A stretch of DNA of 64,000 bases from Mesobacillus sp. AQ2 (GTDB taxonomy: Bacteria > Bacillota > Bacilli > Bacillales > Cytobacillaceae): positions 4,531,501-4,595,500 of the forward strand of contig NZ_CP126080.1 of the NCBI RefSeq assembly GCF_030122805.1, written 5' to 3'. Under the pieces are notes generated by a model, which saw nothing but the letters and a program-made list of their open reading frames with translations, did no database searches and had not been told where the DNA came from. Shown piece by piece: positions 41,080 to 50,568 of this stretch. The stretch's first letter is position 1; every line of letters begins with the position of its first letter. The position numbers were made by a program, and so were the translations under genes.

Positions 41080-41159
41080 GGTGCCTGGCACCGCCCAATT
41101 TTGACGAATCCAGTAACGATCAGGTTTACGTTCGTGGGATTTTCATGGTGCCTGTCACC
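41080..41159. repeat. Pair of GGTGCCTGnCACC palindromes (REP-like)
   Basis: GGTGCCTGGCACC (41080-41092) and GGTGCCTGTCACC (41147-41159) flank a 54-base spacer between two minus-strand genes. Each is a near-palindrome, and the two differ at one base. Such motifs are dispersed between genes in many Bacillaceae and may be mobilised by REP-associated transposases; none is seen here. Confidence 0.6.
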
Positions 41160-41174
41160 ACCCTTGTCGATTTC

Positions 41175-43055
41175 TCAGACTGAGAATCTAGCATATACCA
41201 TTCCCTGCAGTTCACGGAGTGTGCGCAGGCTCAGGATAAGTTCGTCTTTTTGTCTGGTGGACATGGTGGCGAATGATAGAATGGTGCTGCTTTCGCTATT
41301 TGTCCATCTTTGCCTGATATAGAGGTCAAGTACATGGCTGATGGCTTCTCTCAGGTCTTGTGTGAATCCTTCCGTAAAAACGCCTTTCTCCTTTAATGCT
41401 CCGATTTTCTCGAGGGGCATTCCCGGGATGCCGCCATAATACAGCGAAAGAATCTGCAGGCTGTGATGGAATGGGAACAAGACTTCTTTTTTCATGTCGA
41501 TGCTTTTCCGGCCGAGTCTGAACAGGGCGCGTATTGGTTCATCCAGAGTCGGGATTTCCTGCTCCTTTTCTGCCTGGACCATGCGATACAGGAATATTTT
41601 AGAGCGGTCGAGCAGTTCGCCGATTTTTGCTTCGAATTCCTTGTTCAGTTGTTCGCTTCCAACCGCAAATCGATAAGAGAAAAAATTCTGGGCCAGCAGG
41701 ATATTCTCATTCGTCGATTGCAGCATCCACTTCCGAACACGCTCCTGCCATTGCAGCACCGTCCCTCTCCACTGTTCTTCACTCGACATCATCAGACCTT
41801 TGCAGCGTGCATAGCCTGCTGCCTCGAGCTTGGCGGTGATTTCCGCGCCTAATTTTTCAAAATAGCCATGTTCCTTCGTATCGGCATATACAAGAAAATG
41901 ATCCTGGTCTGTCAGCATGAACTGCTCACCGCGGCCCGCAGATCCCATCAAGTAGAACGCAAACGGTACAGGCGGCTCCCCAAGTGCCTCAACAGATAGC
42001 TCCACTGCCCTGCCGATCAATCTATCATACAGTTTTGTCACGATATCTAGCAGCGCCAGTGAAGGAACAGAGTCCCGCATCAATGTATCGGTAATTTCAT
42101 AGATTGCCGCTTTAACCTCAGGCAGGCTCGCTTCATTTTCCCCCTCGATTTTCTTGATTGTCCTCATCACACTGTCATTCTTTTTTCTAAGCAAGTCGGT
42201 TAATGTCACAATACCTGATACCTGCCCATGGTCCACGACCGGCAAATGCTTGATGCCGTTCAAAAGCATTTCTGAAAAAGCATCGTAATAATAAGAGAAC
42301 CTTGAAATCGTCACCGGGTCCTTAGTCATGACGAGTCTGGATGGTTCATCAAATGACAGACCCTCCGCCACCACCCTGCCGACGATGTCCCGCTCGGTGA
42401 TGATTCCTTTCAGTTCTTGTTGTTCCAGTACCAGCACGGAGCTTGTTTTATGCTCGGACATTTTCAGGGCAGTGTCCTTTATGCTTGATTCCGGGGAAAC
42501 GGAGACGATGCTCTCCGACATCATGTCCTGCACCCTTGCTAGAATCGTCTCGCCTTCGCCGATTCCCCTGGCCATTTTCACCTGCTCTGCAAGCGATCCA
42601 TACACATCTTTTAGCCGGATTGACACCTGGGTCAGCAGATAGTCATGGACATCCTGGTCATCCCATCTCTTTGCCAGAACGGAAAAAGGAATCAGCAGGG
42701 CCCGGACATCATCAACTGCCCTGACCTCAACATTGGATTGAGTTTTATCGGCCTTTACAATGCCAAGGAATTCCGCAAGGCTTGAAAAACCGACGATCTC
42801 CCCTTTTTGAATTACCTCCAATACTTCATCCTGCCCGGCGGCATTTTTCACGAATACCTCGGCGATTCCTTGTAAAACCAACAAAAGCCCCTGGCGTGGC
42901 GTGTCCACCTGGAGCATCATTTCCCTTTTCCCATAAGAAAATGCTTCACATTCCTCGACAAGGGAAAGGGCCGTGCGTTCATCCAACCCCTGAAACAGGG
43001 GATGGAACTGCACGGCCTTCCAGATTTCTTTATAAAGCTTTGTTTCCATCATCAT
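41175..43055 (-). CDS. cNMP-binding, CBS and DUF294 nucleotidyltransferase protein
   Basis: A 626-residue cytoplasmic signal protein. Residues about 15-140 form a cyclic-nucleotide-binding-type beta roll, 175-290 hold two CBS domains (SSVLVLEQQELKGIITERDIVG, LPVVDHGQVSGIVTLTDLL), and about 320-470 form a DUF294 nucleotidyltransferase domain with GSAGRGEQFMLTDQDH (Gly-Ser and the Asp-x-Asp metal pair). A DUF294 C-terminal helical domain closes it. It resembles the GlnD-type nucleotidyltransferase class that may regulate a partner. It overlaps the 3' end of the symporter gene by 26 bases, so the pair is translationally coupled and it likely senses energy or nucleotide state to control transport. 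Confidence 0.9.
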   Translation of the reverse strand: MMMETKLYKEIWKAVQFHPLFQGLDERTALSLVEECEAFSYGKREMMLQVDTPRQGLLLVLQGIAEVFVKNAAGQDEVLEVIQKGEIVGFSSLAEFLGIVKADKTQSNVEVRAVDDVRALLIPFSVLAKRWDDQDVHDYLLTQVSIRLKDVYGSLAEQVKMARGIGEGETILARVQDMMSESIVSVSPESSIKDTALKMSEHKTSSVLVLEQQELKGIITERDIVGRVVAEGLSFDEPSRLVMTKDPVTISRFSYYYDAFSEMLLNGIKHLPVVDHGQVSGIVTLTDLLRKKNDSVMRTIKKIEGENEASLPEVKAAIYEITDTLMRDSVPSLALLDIVTKLYDRLIGRAVELSVEALGEPPVPFAFYLMGSAGRGEQFMLTDQDHFLVYADTKEHGYFEKLGAEITAKLEAAGYARCKGLMMSSEEQWRGTVLQWQERVRKWMLQSTNENILLAQNFFSYRFAVGSEQLNKEFEAKIGELLDRSKIFLYRMVQAEKEQEIPTLDEPIRALFRLGRKSIDMKKEVLFPFHHSLQILSLYYGGIPGMPLEKIGALKEKGVFTEGFTQDLREAISHVLDLYIRQRWTNSESSTILSFATMSTRQKDELILSLRTLRELQGMVYARFSV

Positions 43056-44700
43056 TCATCCAGACTTCGCCATTCTTGTAAGACATCTGTTCAGGATAAC
43101 GAAGGTCGAGGACTTCTTCCTGAATTTTTTGTGATGGAGCCGGAGTCGCAAGCGATACGATCACGTTTGCTAAAATCGCAGCTGTAGCGCCGAATACCCC
43201 AGCACCTGTGTCGATAATGCCAAGAATCGTATAGCCGCCGTACTTTGCGGCGAAAATATATCCCAATGTCACGGCCAGACCGACGATCATGCCGGCGATG
43301 ACACCCTGGGCATTGGAACGCTTCCACCAGACACCAAGGATTAGCGCCGGGAAGAATGTACCGCTGGCAAGCGCAAATGCCCAGGCCACGATTTGTGTAA
43401 TCGCGCCAGGAGGGTTAAGGGCAATCAGGCCTGCAAATAAAGTCGCTACAACGATCGAGATACGCGCTACGTTAAGACGTGTTTTTTCAGTAGCATTTGG
43501 CTTCATAACACGGTAATAGATATCGTGCGCAAACGCTGAGGAAATGGCGATCATCAAGCCGCCTGCTGTAGAAAGGGCTGCAGCCATAGCGCCTGCCGCT
43601 ACAAGGCCGATGACGAATACGCCAAGGTTGGCGATTTCAGGCGTCGCCATTACGACGATATCGTTGGAGATGATCAATTCACTCCATTGCAGGACTCCAT
43701 CGCCGTTTCCGTCGGCAACCTGAAGCTTGCCAGTATCGACCCAGGTTTTCGTCCATGCAGGAAGCTCGCTGATTTTGCTGCCGGCTACTTTTGTCATCAG
43801 GATGAAACGTGAAAATGCCGCATACGCAGGTGCAGACAGGTAAAGCAAGCCGATGAAAAGAAGTGCCCAGGCGCCTGACCAGCGAGCAGCCTTCATCGTA
43901 GAAACCGTATAGAAACGGACGATTACGTGCGGAAGGCCCGCCGTACCGGCCATCAATGTGAACATAAGGGCAAGGAACTGCCATTTTGTACCGTTCGTGA
44001 ATGGTGCGAAGTATTCTGAAATGCCAAGCTCACGGTCGAGCTCACCCATTTTACCGACCAGTTCGCCGTAAGAAAGCCATGGCAGCGGGCTGCTCGTAAT
44101 TTGCAGGGACATGAAAATTACCGGAATCAAATAGGCAATGATCAAAATGATATACTGAGCAACCTGTGTCCAGGTAATTCCTTTCATACCTCCGAAAGCG
44201 GCATAGAATGCAATCAGGACAACCCCGATCATCGTGCCGACCTTTGCATCGATTTCGAAAAGGCGCCCTATAACCACGCCGGAACCGGATAGCTGGCCGA
44301 TTGAATACGTGAAGCTGATGATGATTGTTGAAATGGCCGCAATAACGCGTGCTGTATGGCTGTTGAAGCGGTCACCGATGAATTCAGGAACCGTGTATCG
44401 CCCATACTTCCTGAGCTGCGGTGCAAGCAGGAAGGTCAGAAGCAAATATCCGCCAGTCCAGCCCATGATATACGCCAGGCCGTCATAGCCGAGCAGCATG
44501 ATCGTACCGGCCATCCCGATGAAGGAAGCGGCACTCATCCAGTCAGCTCCGATTGCCATGCCGTTGAAGATTGGCGGGACGCCGCGGCTGGCAACATAGA
44601 AGTCTGACGTTTGTTTAGCTGTATTGTAGACCGCAATCCCGATATACAAACCGAATGTAGCTAAAATAATAGATAATGAGACCAAGAATTGTGTATCCAA
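43030..44700 (-). CDS. Sodium:solute symporter (SSS family, VC_2705/ActP-like)
   Basis: A 556-residue membrane transporter with about 13 helices. Near the N-terminus it has FYVASRGVPPIFNGMAIG and DWMSAASFIGMAGTI, the sodium-binding region of the SSS family. Further motifs are ISFTYSIGQLSGSGVVIG and FGGMKGITWTQVAQYIILI. It is typical in length for the acetate/pyruvate-type symporters that pair with a DUF4212 subunit. The gene for that subunit lies 45 bases upstream, and the CBS/DUF294 gene overlaps downstream. The substrate is probably a short-chain monocarboxylate but cannot be told from sequence. Confidence 0.93.
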   Translation of the reverse strand: MDTQFLVSLSIILATFGLYIGIAVYNTAKQTSDFYVASRGVPPIFNGMAIGADWMSAASFIGMAGTIMLLGYDGLAYIMGWTGGYLLLTFLLAPQLRKYGRYTVPEFIGDRFNSHTARVIAAISTIIISFTYSIGQLSGSGVVIGRLFEIDAKVGTMIGVVLIAFYAAFGGMKGITWTQVAQYIILIIAYLIPVIFMSLQITSSPLPWLSYGELVGKMGELDRELGISEYFAPFTNGTKWQFLALMFTLMAGTAGLPHVIVRFYTVSTMKAARWSGAWALLFIGLLYLSAPAYAAFSRFILMTKVAGSKISELPAWTKTWVDTGKLQVADGNGDGVLQWSELIISNDIVVMATPEIANLGVFVIGLVAAGAMAAALSTAGGLMIAISSAFAHDIYYRVMKPNATEKTRLNVARISIVVATLFAGLIALNPPGAITQIVAWAFALASGTFFPALILGVWWKRSNAQGVIAGMIVGLAVTLGYIFAAKYGGYTILGIIDTGAGVFGATAAILANVIVSLATPAPSQKIQEEVLDLRYPEQMSYKNGEVWMNDDGNKAL

Positions 44701-44745
44701 AGTTCTCCCCCTTATTCAAACGCTCTTTTTGTCATTTCCAAAGGC

Positions 44746-45048
44746 TTAATGATCAAGGCTCTTTCCTTCGCTCAGCTTTACATTCTTCTCTTCGTCAATT
44801 CCATACTTCTTGTCGATGCTGTCGCTAAGCTTGGCGTTGACAAACAGCAGGATGATGAAGGTCACAACCGCACCCTGGGCTCCCATGAAGTAGTGGAACG
44901 GGAAGCCGCCGATTGAAATCTCGCTCAGAGGCTCGGCGATCAACACTGCGCCGAACGAAACGAGAAACCAGATGACAAAATATACGATCATGTTACGGGT
45001 TTTTTCACGGAAATACGCGTCAGCAACTGACTTATCAATTTTCTTCAC
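44746..45048 (-). CDS. DUF4212 small symporter subunit
   Basis: A 100-residue product with two membrane helices (about residues 20-40 and 56-74). It has the DUF4212 signatures: YFREKTRNMIVYFVIWFLVSF, AEPLSEISIGGFPFHYFMGAQG and NAKLSDSIDKKYGID. Proteins like this are obligate partners of SSS symporters of the VC_2705 type. It starts the four-gene set and precedes the symporter by 45 bases. It may stabilise the large subunit. Confidence 0.93.
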   Translation of the reverse strand: MKKIDKSVADAYFREKTRNMIVYFVIWFLVSFGAVLIAEPLSEISIGGFPFHYFMGAQGAVVTFIILLFVNAKLSDSIDKKYGIDEEKNVKLSEGKSLDH

Positions 45049-45207
45049 ATTTACACCCCTTTGTTTTGCTAATCCCCTTTTTATATCCCTTCATGATTGA
45101 CGGTCACAGTCTATCATTCTAAAAGCTTTCCCACTCCTTTTTCAAATTTTGATTATATGAACCCTGCGCCAGGCAAGGTTGATACCGATTTGTTTACGGA
45201 AAAAAAT

Positions 45208-45420
45208 TTAGCTCAGACTGAAGATGAACTTTAACGTTTCGAAAAATGGGGCCGGGACCATGATAATCTGGATGAGGAAGTAGAGAAAGATGCTCAGGAA
45301 TGGTATTGCCAGAAAAACCACCTTGTTTTTCCGTAAACCCATGAATAGACTGATGCCGGTAATCACCAGCAGTCCAATTAAAATAATCAAGTAAATCCCT
45401 CCAACTCTTAAATATGTCAT
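45208..45420 (-). CDS. Small two-helix membrane protein
   Basis: A 70-residue product with two membrane segments (about residues 8-28 and 35-54, GIYLIILIGLLVITGISLFMG and VVFLAIPFLSIFLYFLIQII) joined by a short basic loop. I recognise no family. It lies upstream of the symporter set on the same strand. 45421-45656 is AT-rich with no gene. Confidence 0.6.
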   Translation of the reverse strand: MTYLRVGGIYLIILIGLLVITGISLFMGLRKNKVVFLAIPFLSIFLYFLIQIIMVPAPFFETLKFIFSLS

Positions 45421-45656
45421 TTAACTAAATCTTTAGAAAATTTAATTTAATTATCCATATAATGTCCAGGCTGGTCAATACATTATGTTTAAAAAATGTA
45501 ATCGCTTACTATGTCGATATTTTTCATACCGTGGTAAATTCGTCAGTAACAGTAAGGGTTTATAAGGATTACAGGCTAAGGAGTTTGTCGAAAAAATTTT
45601 TTTCTGCTTGTTTCCAGAGAAATGGACTGTTTGTAATGATTTTACAGAATAGCAAA

Positions 45657-45684
45657 AAGGAACACTCGTGACGGAGTGTTCCTT
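45657..45684 (-). terminator. Terminator of the gamma-glutamyltransferase gene
   Basis: AAGGAACACTC pairs with GAGTGTTCCTT around CGTGACG-like loop bases, with T on the minus strand, 16 bases after the stop. Confidence 0.9.
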
Positions 45685-45699
45685 CATTAGACTATAATA

Positions 45700-47304
45700 T
45701 TACCAGCAGGCAATGGCGCCGTCAGTTCTCATTTCGGTTCCGCCGGTCAGGACGCCCGTCTTTGGATCACGAATAATAACCTGGCCTCGGCCGAAACCTC
45801 CTCCATCGTACGCCACCTTCATCTGATGCCCTCGTCTAGCTAGTTCTTTGACGATATGGTTTGGGAAATGATGCTCTGCTTCAATCTGTTTTCCGCTAGT
45901 CCATTGCCAGCGAGGTTCATCCAGCGCAGCCTGCGGATTCATTCCGAAATCAATCATATTCATCGCAACCTGGACATGACCCTGTGGCTGCATATAGCCG
46001 CCCATTACGCCGAATGGGCCGACTGCCTGGCCATCCTTCGTGATGAATCCCGGAATGATAGTATGGTACGTCTTTTTGCCAGGAGCAAGTGCATTCGCAT
46101 GAGTGGGGTCAAGCGAGAAATCATGTCCGCGGTTTTGCAGGCCGATGCCTGTTCCCGGAACGACCACACCAGAGCCGAAGCCCATATAGTTGCTCTGGAT
46201 GAACGAAACCATGTTGCCTTCGCCATCCGCTGTAGAAAGATAGACCGTTCCTCCTTTTGGAAGTGAACCCGGTTCAGGCATTCTTGCTTCATCGGAAATT
46301 TTAGCTCGCGCTTCCTCACCATACTGCTCTGATAACAGGTCCGCTACCTTCGCCTGCATCGTCTTAGGGTCGGTGACATACTCCTTTCCATCCGTGAACG
46401 CCTGCTTCATCGCTTCCAGCTGCAGGTGGACTCCACGGACATCATCACGATGAGTAAACTCGTATCCTTTTAAAATATTCAATGCCATCAAAGCTACGAT
46501 TCCCTGCCCGTTCGGCGGGATTTCCCAGACCTCGTGCCCGCGGTAGGATACTGAGATGGGCTCTACCCATTCCGGATGATAGTTTTCAAGATCAGTCTTA
46601 CTTAAGAATGCGCCAGCTTTCTTAGAGGCAGCGGCAATTTTTTCAGCAAGTGCGCCGCGGTAAAAGCTTTCACCATTCGTTTCGGCGATTTCCTGGAGTG
46701 TATTCGCATGGTCTTCCGATTTCCACATCTCACCGGCGTCAGGCACTCTGCCTTCAGGAGCGAAGATACGGAACCACTCATCGTATTCCTCGCCCTGAAA
46801 GCGGCTCTTGTAGGCGTTATAAGCACCCTTCCAATATTTTGCGAGAATCGGAGTCAGCGGATAGCCATTGCGAGCATATTCGATTGCCGGCTGCAAAACT
46901 TCGGTTAGCGGTAGACGCCCGAACCTCTTTGACAACTCCGCCCAGGCAGATGGCGCCCCCGGAACCGTGACCGGAATCCAGCCATGCGAAGGCATTTTTT
47001 CATGGCCAAGCTCTTTTACTTTTTCAATCGAAATCGATTGCGGTGCAGGACCGCTCGCATTCAGGCCATAAAGCTTGTCTTTTACCCAGACGAGCGCGAA
47101 CGCGTCGCCGCCAATCCCGTTTGAAGTTGGTTCAACGACCGTCAGGCATGCTGCTGTTGCAATCGCCGCATCAATCGCGTTGCCGCCCTTTTTTAAAATA
47201 TCCAGCCCAGCCTGCGCAGCAAGGGGCTGTGATGTAGCGACCATCCCATTGCGCGCTACCGCCGCCATTCGCTGGGACGGATATGGATATGTATGCAAAG
47301 ACAT
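45700..47304 (-). CDS. ywrD: Gamma-glutamyltransferase family protein (YwrD-like)
   Basis: A 534-residue Ntn-hydrolase that matches the gamma-glutamyltranspeptidase fold. Self-cleavage and catalysis use a Thr at the start of the small subunit: here LPKGGTVYLSTADGEGNM near residue 350 provides that Thr and the substrate-binding DGEGN. QPLAAQAGLDILKKGGNAIDAAIA near the N-terminus and GSGVVVPGTGIGLQNRG also match. There is no signal peptide, unlike secreted Ggt, so the cytoplasmic YwrD type is more likely. It may act on glutathione-like or gamma-glutamyl compounds. It stands alone, with its own terminator. Confidence 0.9.
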   Translation of the reverse strand: MSLHTYPYPSQRMAAVARNGMVATSQPLAAQAGLDILKKGGNAIDAAIATAACLTVVEPTSNGIGGDAFALVWVKDKLYGLNASGPAPQSISIEKVKELGHEKMPSHGWIPVTVPGAPSAWAELSKRFGRLPLTEVLQPAIEYARNGYPLTPILAKYWKGAYNAYKSRFQGEEYDEWFRIFAPEGRVPDAGEMWKSEDHANTLQEIAETNGESFYRGALAEKIAAASKKAGAFLSKTDLENYHPEWVEPISVSYRGHEVWEIPPNGQGIVALMALNILKGYEFTHRDDVRGVHLQLEAMKQAFTDGKEYVTDPKTMQAKVADLLSEQYGEEARAKISDEARMPEPGSLPKGGTVYLSTADGEGNMVSFIQSNYMGFGSGVVVPGTGIGLQNRGHDFSLDPTHANALAPGKKTYHTIIPGFITKDGQAVGPFGVMGGYMQPQGHVQVAMNMIDFGMNPQAALDEPRWQWTSGKQIEAEHHFPNHIVKELARRGHQMKVAYDGGGFGRGQVIIRDPKTGVLTGGTEMRTDGAIACW

Positions 47305-47436
47305 TTGAATTCCCCCAATATTTTTTCGTCTTACGAAATATTATACCAAGATAATTGAAAATTCTAAATAAAAATATACTAGGGACTAAATTTCGACCAA
47401 CAATGGAACTGGCTAATTGATTTGCTATAAATAAAA

Positions 47437-47462
47437 AAGCCCGGCCAGTATCGGCCAGACTT
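47437..47462 (-). terminator. Terminator of pbpC
   Basis: AAGCCCGGCC (47437-47446) pairs along all ten bases with GGCCAGACTT (47453-47462, two G-T pairs), with T following on the minus strand, directly after the stop. Confidence 0.82.
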
Positions 47463-47463
47463 C

Positions 47464-49464
47464 CTATTGTCCACTATCCAACTTTAACTCATAAAACGAC
47501 TTCACCCGAGAAACAACATCCTTGGATCCAGAGTCCTCGATCATCATTGCGACAATCATGTCGGCTGCATTCGGGTTGTAGGCGACGAACCATCCAAGTT
47601 CTTTGCCCTTTTCACCCTGCTTCTCTTTGATTTCCGCTGTGCCTGTTTTACCTGCGAGCGGATAATTGGCTATCAAGCCGTTGTGTGCGGTTCCTTTTGG
47701 ATCGGTGATGACCTTTGTCAGCATGCTGTTTATCACAGCGGCATTTTCCGCGCTGACCAGGCCTTCCTTCCACACCTGCCCCTGCTCATCCTCCATATTC
47801 AGGATCGGCTTTATCATGTTGCCCTTGTTCACGAATGGCGAATAAGTGGTCGCAAGATGGAGGATATTCATTTCCACCTGCCCCTGTCCGTAGGCAGAGT
47901 CCGCCAGGCGGATTTCACTGTCAATCTTGCCGATTTGCGATGGCTCGATCGGGTATAAATATTCCGGCTGGTCTTCAAAGCCGAATTTTTTCAGGCCTTC
48001 TGTAAAAGTTTCCTGCCCCATTCCAAGCGCAGCCTGAGCGAAATAAATATTATCCGAATAAACCAGCGCTTTTTCCAGATTGATGCTGCCTTTTATATCG
48101 GAATATCTTGTCACCTTGTACTTGCCCCAGGATGCGTCTTTTTGCCATTGTTTCTCGTTGATTTCAAATGCAGTATCCGTCTGGAGCTTGCCGCTTTCAA
48201 GGCCGATTGCCGTGGTGATCGGCTTCATCACAGACCCTGGCACATAGGTCAGTTTGAATCGGTTCAGGAAGGGCTTGAGCGGGTCTTCCTCTAGCATTTT
48301 CCGTTTGTTTTGCGAGATTCCGAGCGTCATTTCATTCGGGTCAAAGCCTGGCGCGCTCACGAGGGCCAGCGTTTCGCCTGTTGCCGGATTGATGGCTGAT
48401 GCCATACCCGCTTTTCCTTTTAGCTGATCATACAATTGCTGCTGTGCGACTACATCGATGGTCAGCTTGACGTCCTTCCCGTTTTCCACTGGCTTTTCTG
48501 CGAGTGTCTTGACCGTGCCGTCTTTCTTCACTATCGAAATCCGGACACCGTTTGTTCCTTTTAATTGCTCCTCAAGAACCTGTTCAAGGCCGCGGCGGCC
48601 AATGAGATCAGTCGAGGTGTATCCTTTTCCCTCCAGCTTTTCGAGGTCATCGGCTGTAATTGGGCCGACGTAGCCGATTAAGTGGGACAATGCTGCTCCG
48701 TATGGATATTCACGTGCCCCAACCTCCTGGCTCTTCACGCCATTCATCGCAAACAGTTTTTCATGCAGACCTTTGTCTTCCTTTGAAATTTTCTTCAATG
48801 GAACAAACAGGTCATCTTTTACCCAGCCGGCGCTCATCGCCTTGTTGATTTGCTCCTCGGACATATCGAGCAGTTCCGCCACCTTCGCAATCGTCTGATC
48901 TTTCTGCTCGCCCAGTTCGCCTGGGACTACTCCAACCTGGACAGCAGTACCGTTGATTGCAAGACCGTTTCCACCACGATCGAGGATGCTGCCCCGTTCT
49001 GCCTGGACATTCTTGAAGCTGATTTTATCGCCTGATCCAAGCTCAGGAAAAATATAGGTCGTATTCCAGTCCACATACCAGTTTGTATCGTCATCGCGTT
49101 TTTCTTTTACAAGAGTGGCATCATGATCGAATTCAATCGGGCCAGCAGCACTCTCCATATTTGCCGAAAAAGGAAGCTCCGCGTTCTCTTCGTGTTCCTT
49201 TTCTTCTTCAGGCTTTTTGTAGCTGACCTTCAGCTTGTCTATCTCCAAATCCTGATAAATTTTATTATACCGGGAGACGAAATCCTCTTTTGAAATCGAA
49301 TTCTTCGCTTCCGCTGATAAAAATCCATACATCTCATCAAACTTCTGGTCATTCCATAGCTTCACATATTGTGAAAACCGCTCTTCGGGAGTCGGTTCCT
49401 TGCTGCAGCCTGAAATGATTGCGGCTATTAACACCGACATGATTATGAACAATGCTCGTTTCAT
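47464..49464 (-). CDS. pbpC: Class B penicillin-binding protein PBP3 (PbpC)
   Basis: A 666-residue lipid-anchored transpeptidase. A signal peptide ends in a lipobox (AAIISGCSK, Cys20), followed by an NTF2/MecA_N-like domain to about residue 145, a dimerisation domain and the transpeptidase domain. The active-site motifs are present: SVMK (nucleophile Ser, in PGSVMKPIT), YSDN and KTGTAE. The length is that of B. subtilis PbpC (668). It has an MecA/PBP2a-like architecture, which usually gives low beta-lactam affinity. It makes peptide cross-links in the cell wall. Confidence 0.95.
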   Translation of the reverse strand: MKRALFIIMSVLIAAIISGCSKEPTPEERFSQYVKLWNDQKFDEMYGFLSAEAKNSISKEDFVSRYNKIYQDLEIDKLKVSYKKPEEEKEHEENAELPFSANMESAAGPIEFDHDATLVKEKRDDDTNWYVDWNTTYIFPELGSGDKISFKNVQAERGSILDRGGNGLAINGTAVQVGVVPGELGEQKDQTIAKVAELLDMSEEQINKAMSAGWVKDDLFVPLKKISKEDKGLHEKLFAMNGVKSQEVGAREYPYGAALSHLIGYVGPITADDLEKLEGKGYTSTDLIGRRGLEQVLEEQLKGTNGVRISIVKKDGTVKTLAEKPVENGKDVKLTIDVVAQQQLYDQLKGKAGMASAINPATGETLALVSAPGFDPNEMTLGISQNKRKMLEEDPLKPFLNRFKLTYVPGSVMKPITTAIGLESGKLQTDTAFEINEKQWQKDASWGKYKVTRYSDIKGSINLEKALVYSDNIYFAQAALGMGQETFTEGLKKFGFEDQPEYLYPIEPSQIGKIDSEIRLADSAYGQGQVEMNILHLATTYSPFVNKGNMIKPILNMEDEQGQVWKEGLVSAENAAVINSMLTKVITDPKGTAHNGLIANYPLAGKTGTAEIKEKQGEKGKELGWFVAYNPNAADMIVAMMIEDSGSKDVVSRVKSFYELKLDSGQ

Positions 49465-49547
49465 GTGTACCCCTCCTCCTGTCTGATTTTACCATACTCA
49501 ACCCTTTTCGATAAGTATGATGTATTTCATATTATTCCAATAAAAAA

Positions 49548-49571
49548 ACCCGCCTTTAAAACCAGGCGGGT
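49548..49571 (-). terminator. Terminator of spoIIQ
   Basis: ACCCGCCT (49548-49555) pairs with AGGCGGGT (49564-49571), with a T-run on the minus strand. Confidence 0.92.
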
Positions 49572-49590
49572 CCCAAAATTTTTAATTTTA

Positions 49591-50520
49591 TTATGAGTTG
49601 CTTGAAGTATCAGAGTCAGTTGAAGAATCTTGGTCTTCGCCTGCATCCTTATCTTCATCTTGTCCAGCGTCTTTTTTATCAGAGCCATCTTCAGCAGGCT
49701 TCTCTTCTGCTGGAGTTGTATCCTCTACACCTTCTTCAGATGGAGCGGATCCTTCAGCATCTTCCTCGACAGCATCTTCAGACTTTCCTGCATCTGCATC
49801 AGATGAAGCCTTCTCTTCTGTCACATTGGCATCCTGCAATGCGCTCATCGGCTTGTTGAAGTACTCGTGCGGATTGACAGGAACATTGTCCTTGCGGATT
49901 TCAAAGTGTACGTGGTTGCCAGCCTTCTCATTGATCAGGCTTGTGCCGGACTTCGCAATGACTTGCCCTTGCTCAACCTCGTCGCCAACCTTAACTTGAT
50001 AGTCTTTTACTGACTGATATTGTGTTACAATACCTTTGTCGTGCTCGATTTCAATGACATTTCCAAGTACAGCATCTTCCATGACATTCTTGACAGTACC
50101 GCTAAGTGACGCGATTACATCAAATTCCTTGCCGTCTTTTGCTGCAATGTCCAGTCCAGTGTTCGGATGGTAAGTATTATCATAGAACACTAGAGCTGCT
50201 TCTTGCTCTGCCGAATCGCCGTCATTATCATAGAATCCCATTTGGATGACAGCATCGTCTTCACTCACCACTGGCATTACGAAGTTCTCCATCGCGCGGT
50301 TTACTTCAACTGCAGGCTGGTCATTCATCTTTTTGCCAGGCATGTCAGTCGCTTTGTATTCCGACTGATCCAGTTGATCGCTCGCGCTGTTTTGATACCA
50401 AAGGACACCAGTTAGAATGATTGCGGCACTAGCAATATAAACTGTTGGATACACCCACCGCTTCTTGAAAAAGCTGTTCTTGCTTTTGTCTTGAGAAGAT
50501 CTTTTTTCTTCCTCTCTCAT
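49591..50520 (-). CDS. spoIIQ: Stage II sporulation protein SpoIIQ
   Basis: I start at the ATG at 50520 (MREEEKRSSQ), six bases from GAGGTG; the upstream ATG is only two bases away. The 309-residue forespore protein has one membrane helix (about residues 25-45), an M23/LytM domain (about 120-215), and a long tail of Glu, Asp, Ser and Ala. SpoIIQ joins SpoIIIAH across the intermembrane space during engulfment. The LytM HxGxD position reads NTGLD, with Asn in place of the metal-binding His, while HVHFE is intact, so hydrolase activity is probably lost, as in B. subtilis. A sigma-F-like promoter lies just upstream. Confidence 0.94.
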   Translation of the reverse strand: MREEEKRSSQDKSKNSFFKKRWVYPTVYIASAAIILTGVLWYQNSASDQLDQSEYKATDMPGKKMNDQPAVEVNRAMENFVMPVVSEDDAVIQMGFYDNDGDSAEQEAALVFYDNTYHPNTGLDIAAKDGKEFDVIASLSGTVKNVMEDAVLGNVIEIEHDKGIVTQYQSVKDYQVKVGDEVEQGQVIAKSGTSLINEKAGNHVHFEIRKDNVPVNPHEYFNKPMSALQDANVTEEKASSDADAGKSEDAVEEDAEGSAPSEEGVEDTTPAEEKPAEDGSDKKDAGQDEDKDAGEDQDSSTDSDTSSNS

Positions 50521-50538
50521 TTTCATCACCTCAGCAAT

Positions 50539-50568
50539 CAGTTTGAACAGAAGCGAAAAAATATATAC
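50539..50568 (-). promoter_or_regulatory. Candidate sigma-F promoter of spoIIQ
   Basis: On the minus strand GTATA (50568-50564) and GTTCAAACTG (50548-50539) are 15 bases apart; the second matches GGHNANAHTR at nine of ten positions. It would leave a very short leader, which is its weak point. Confidence 0.55.
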
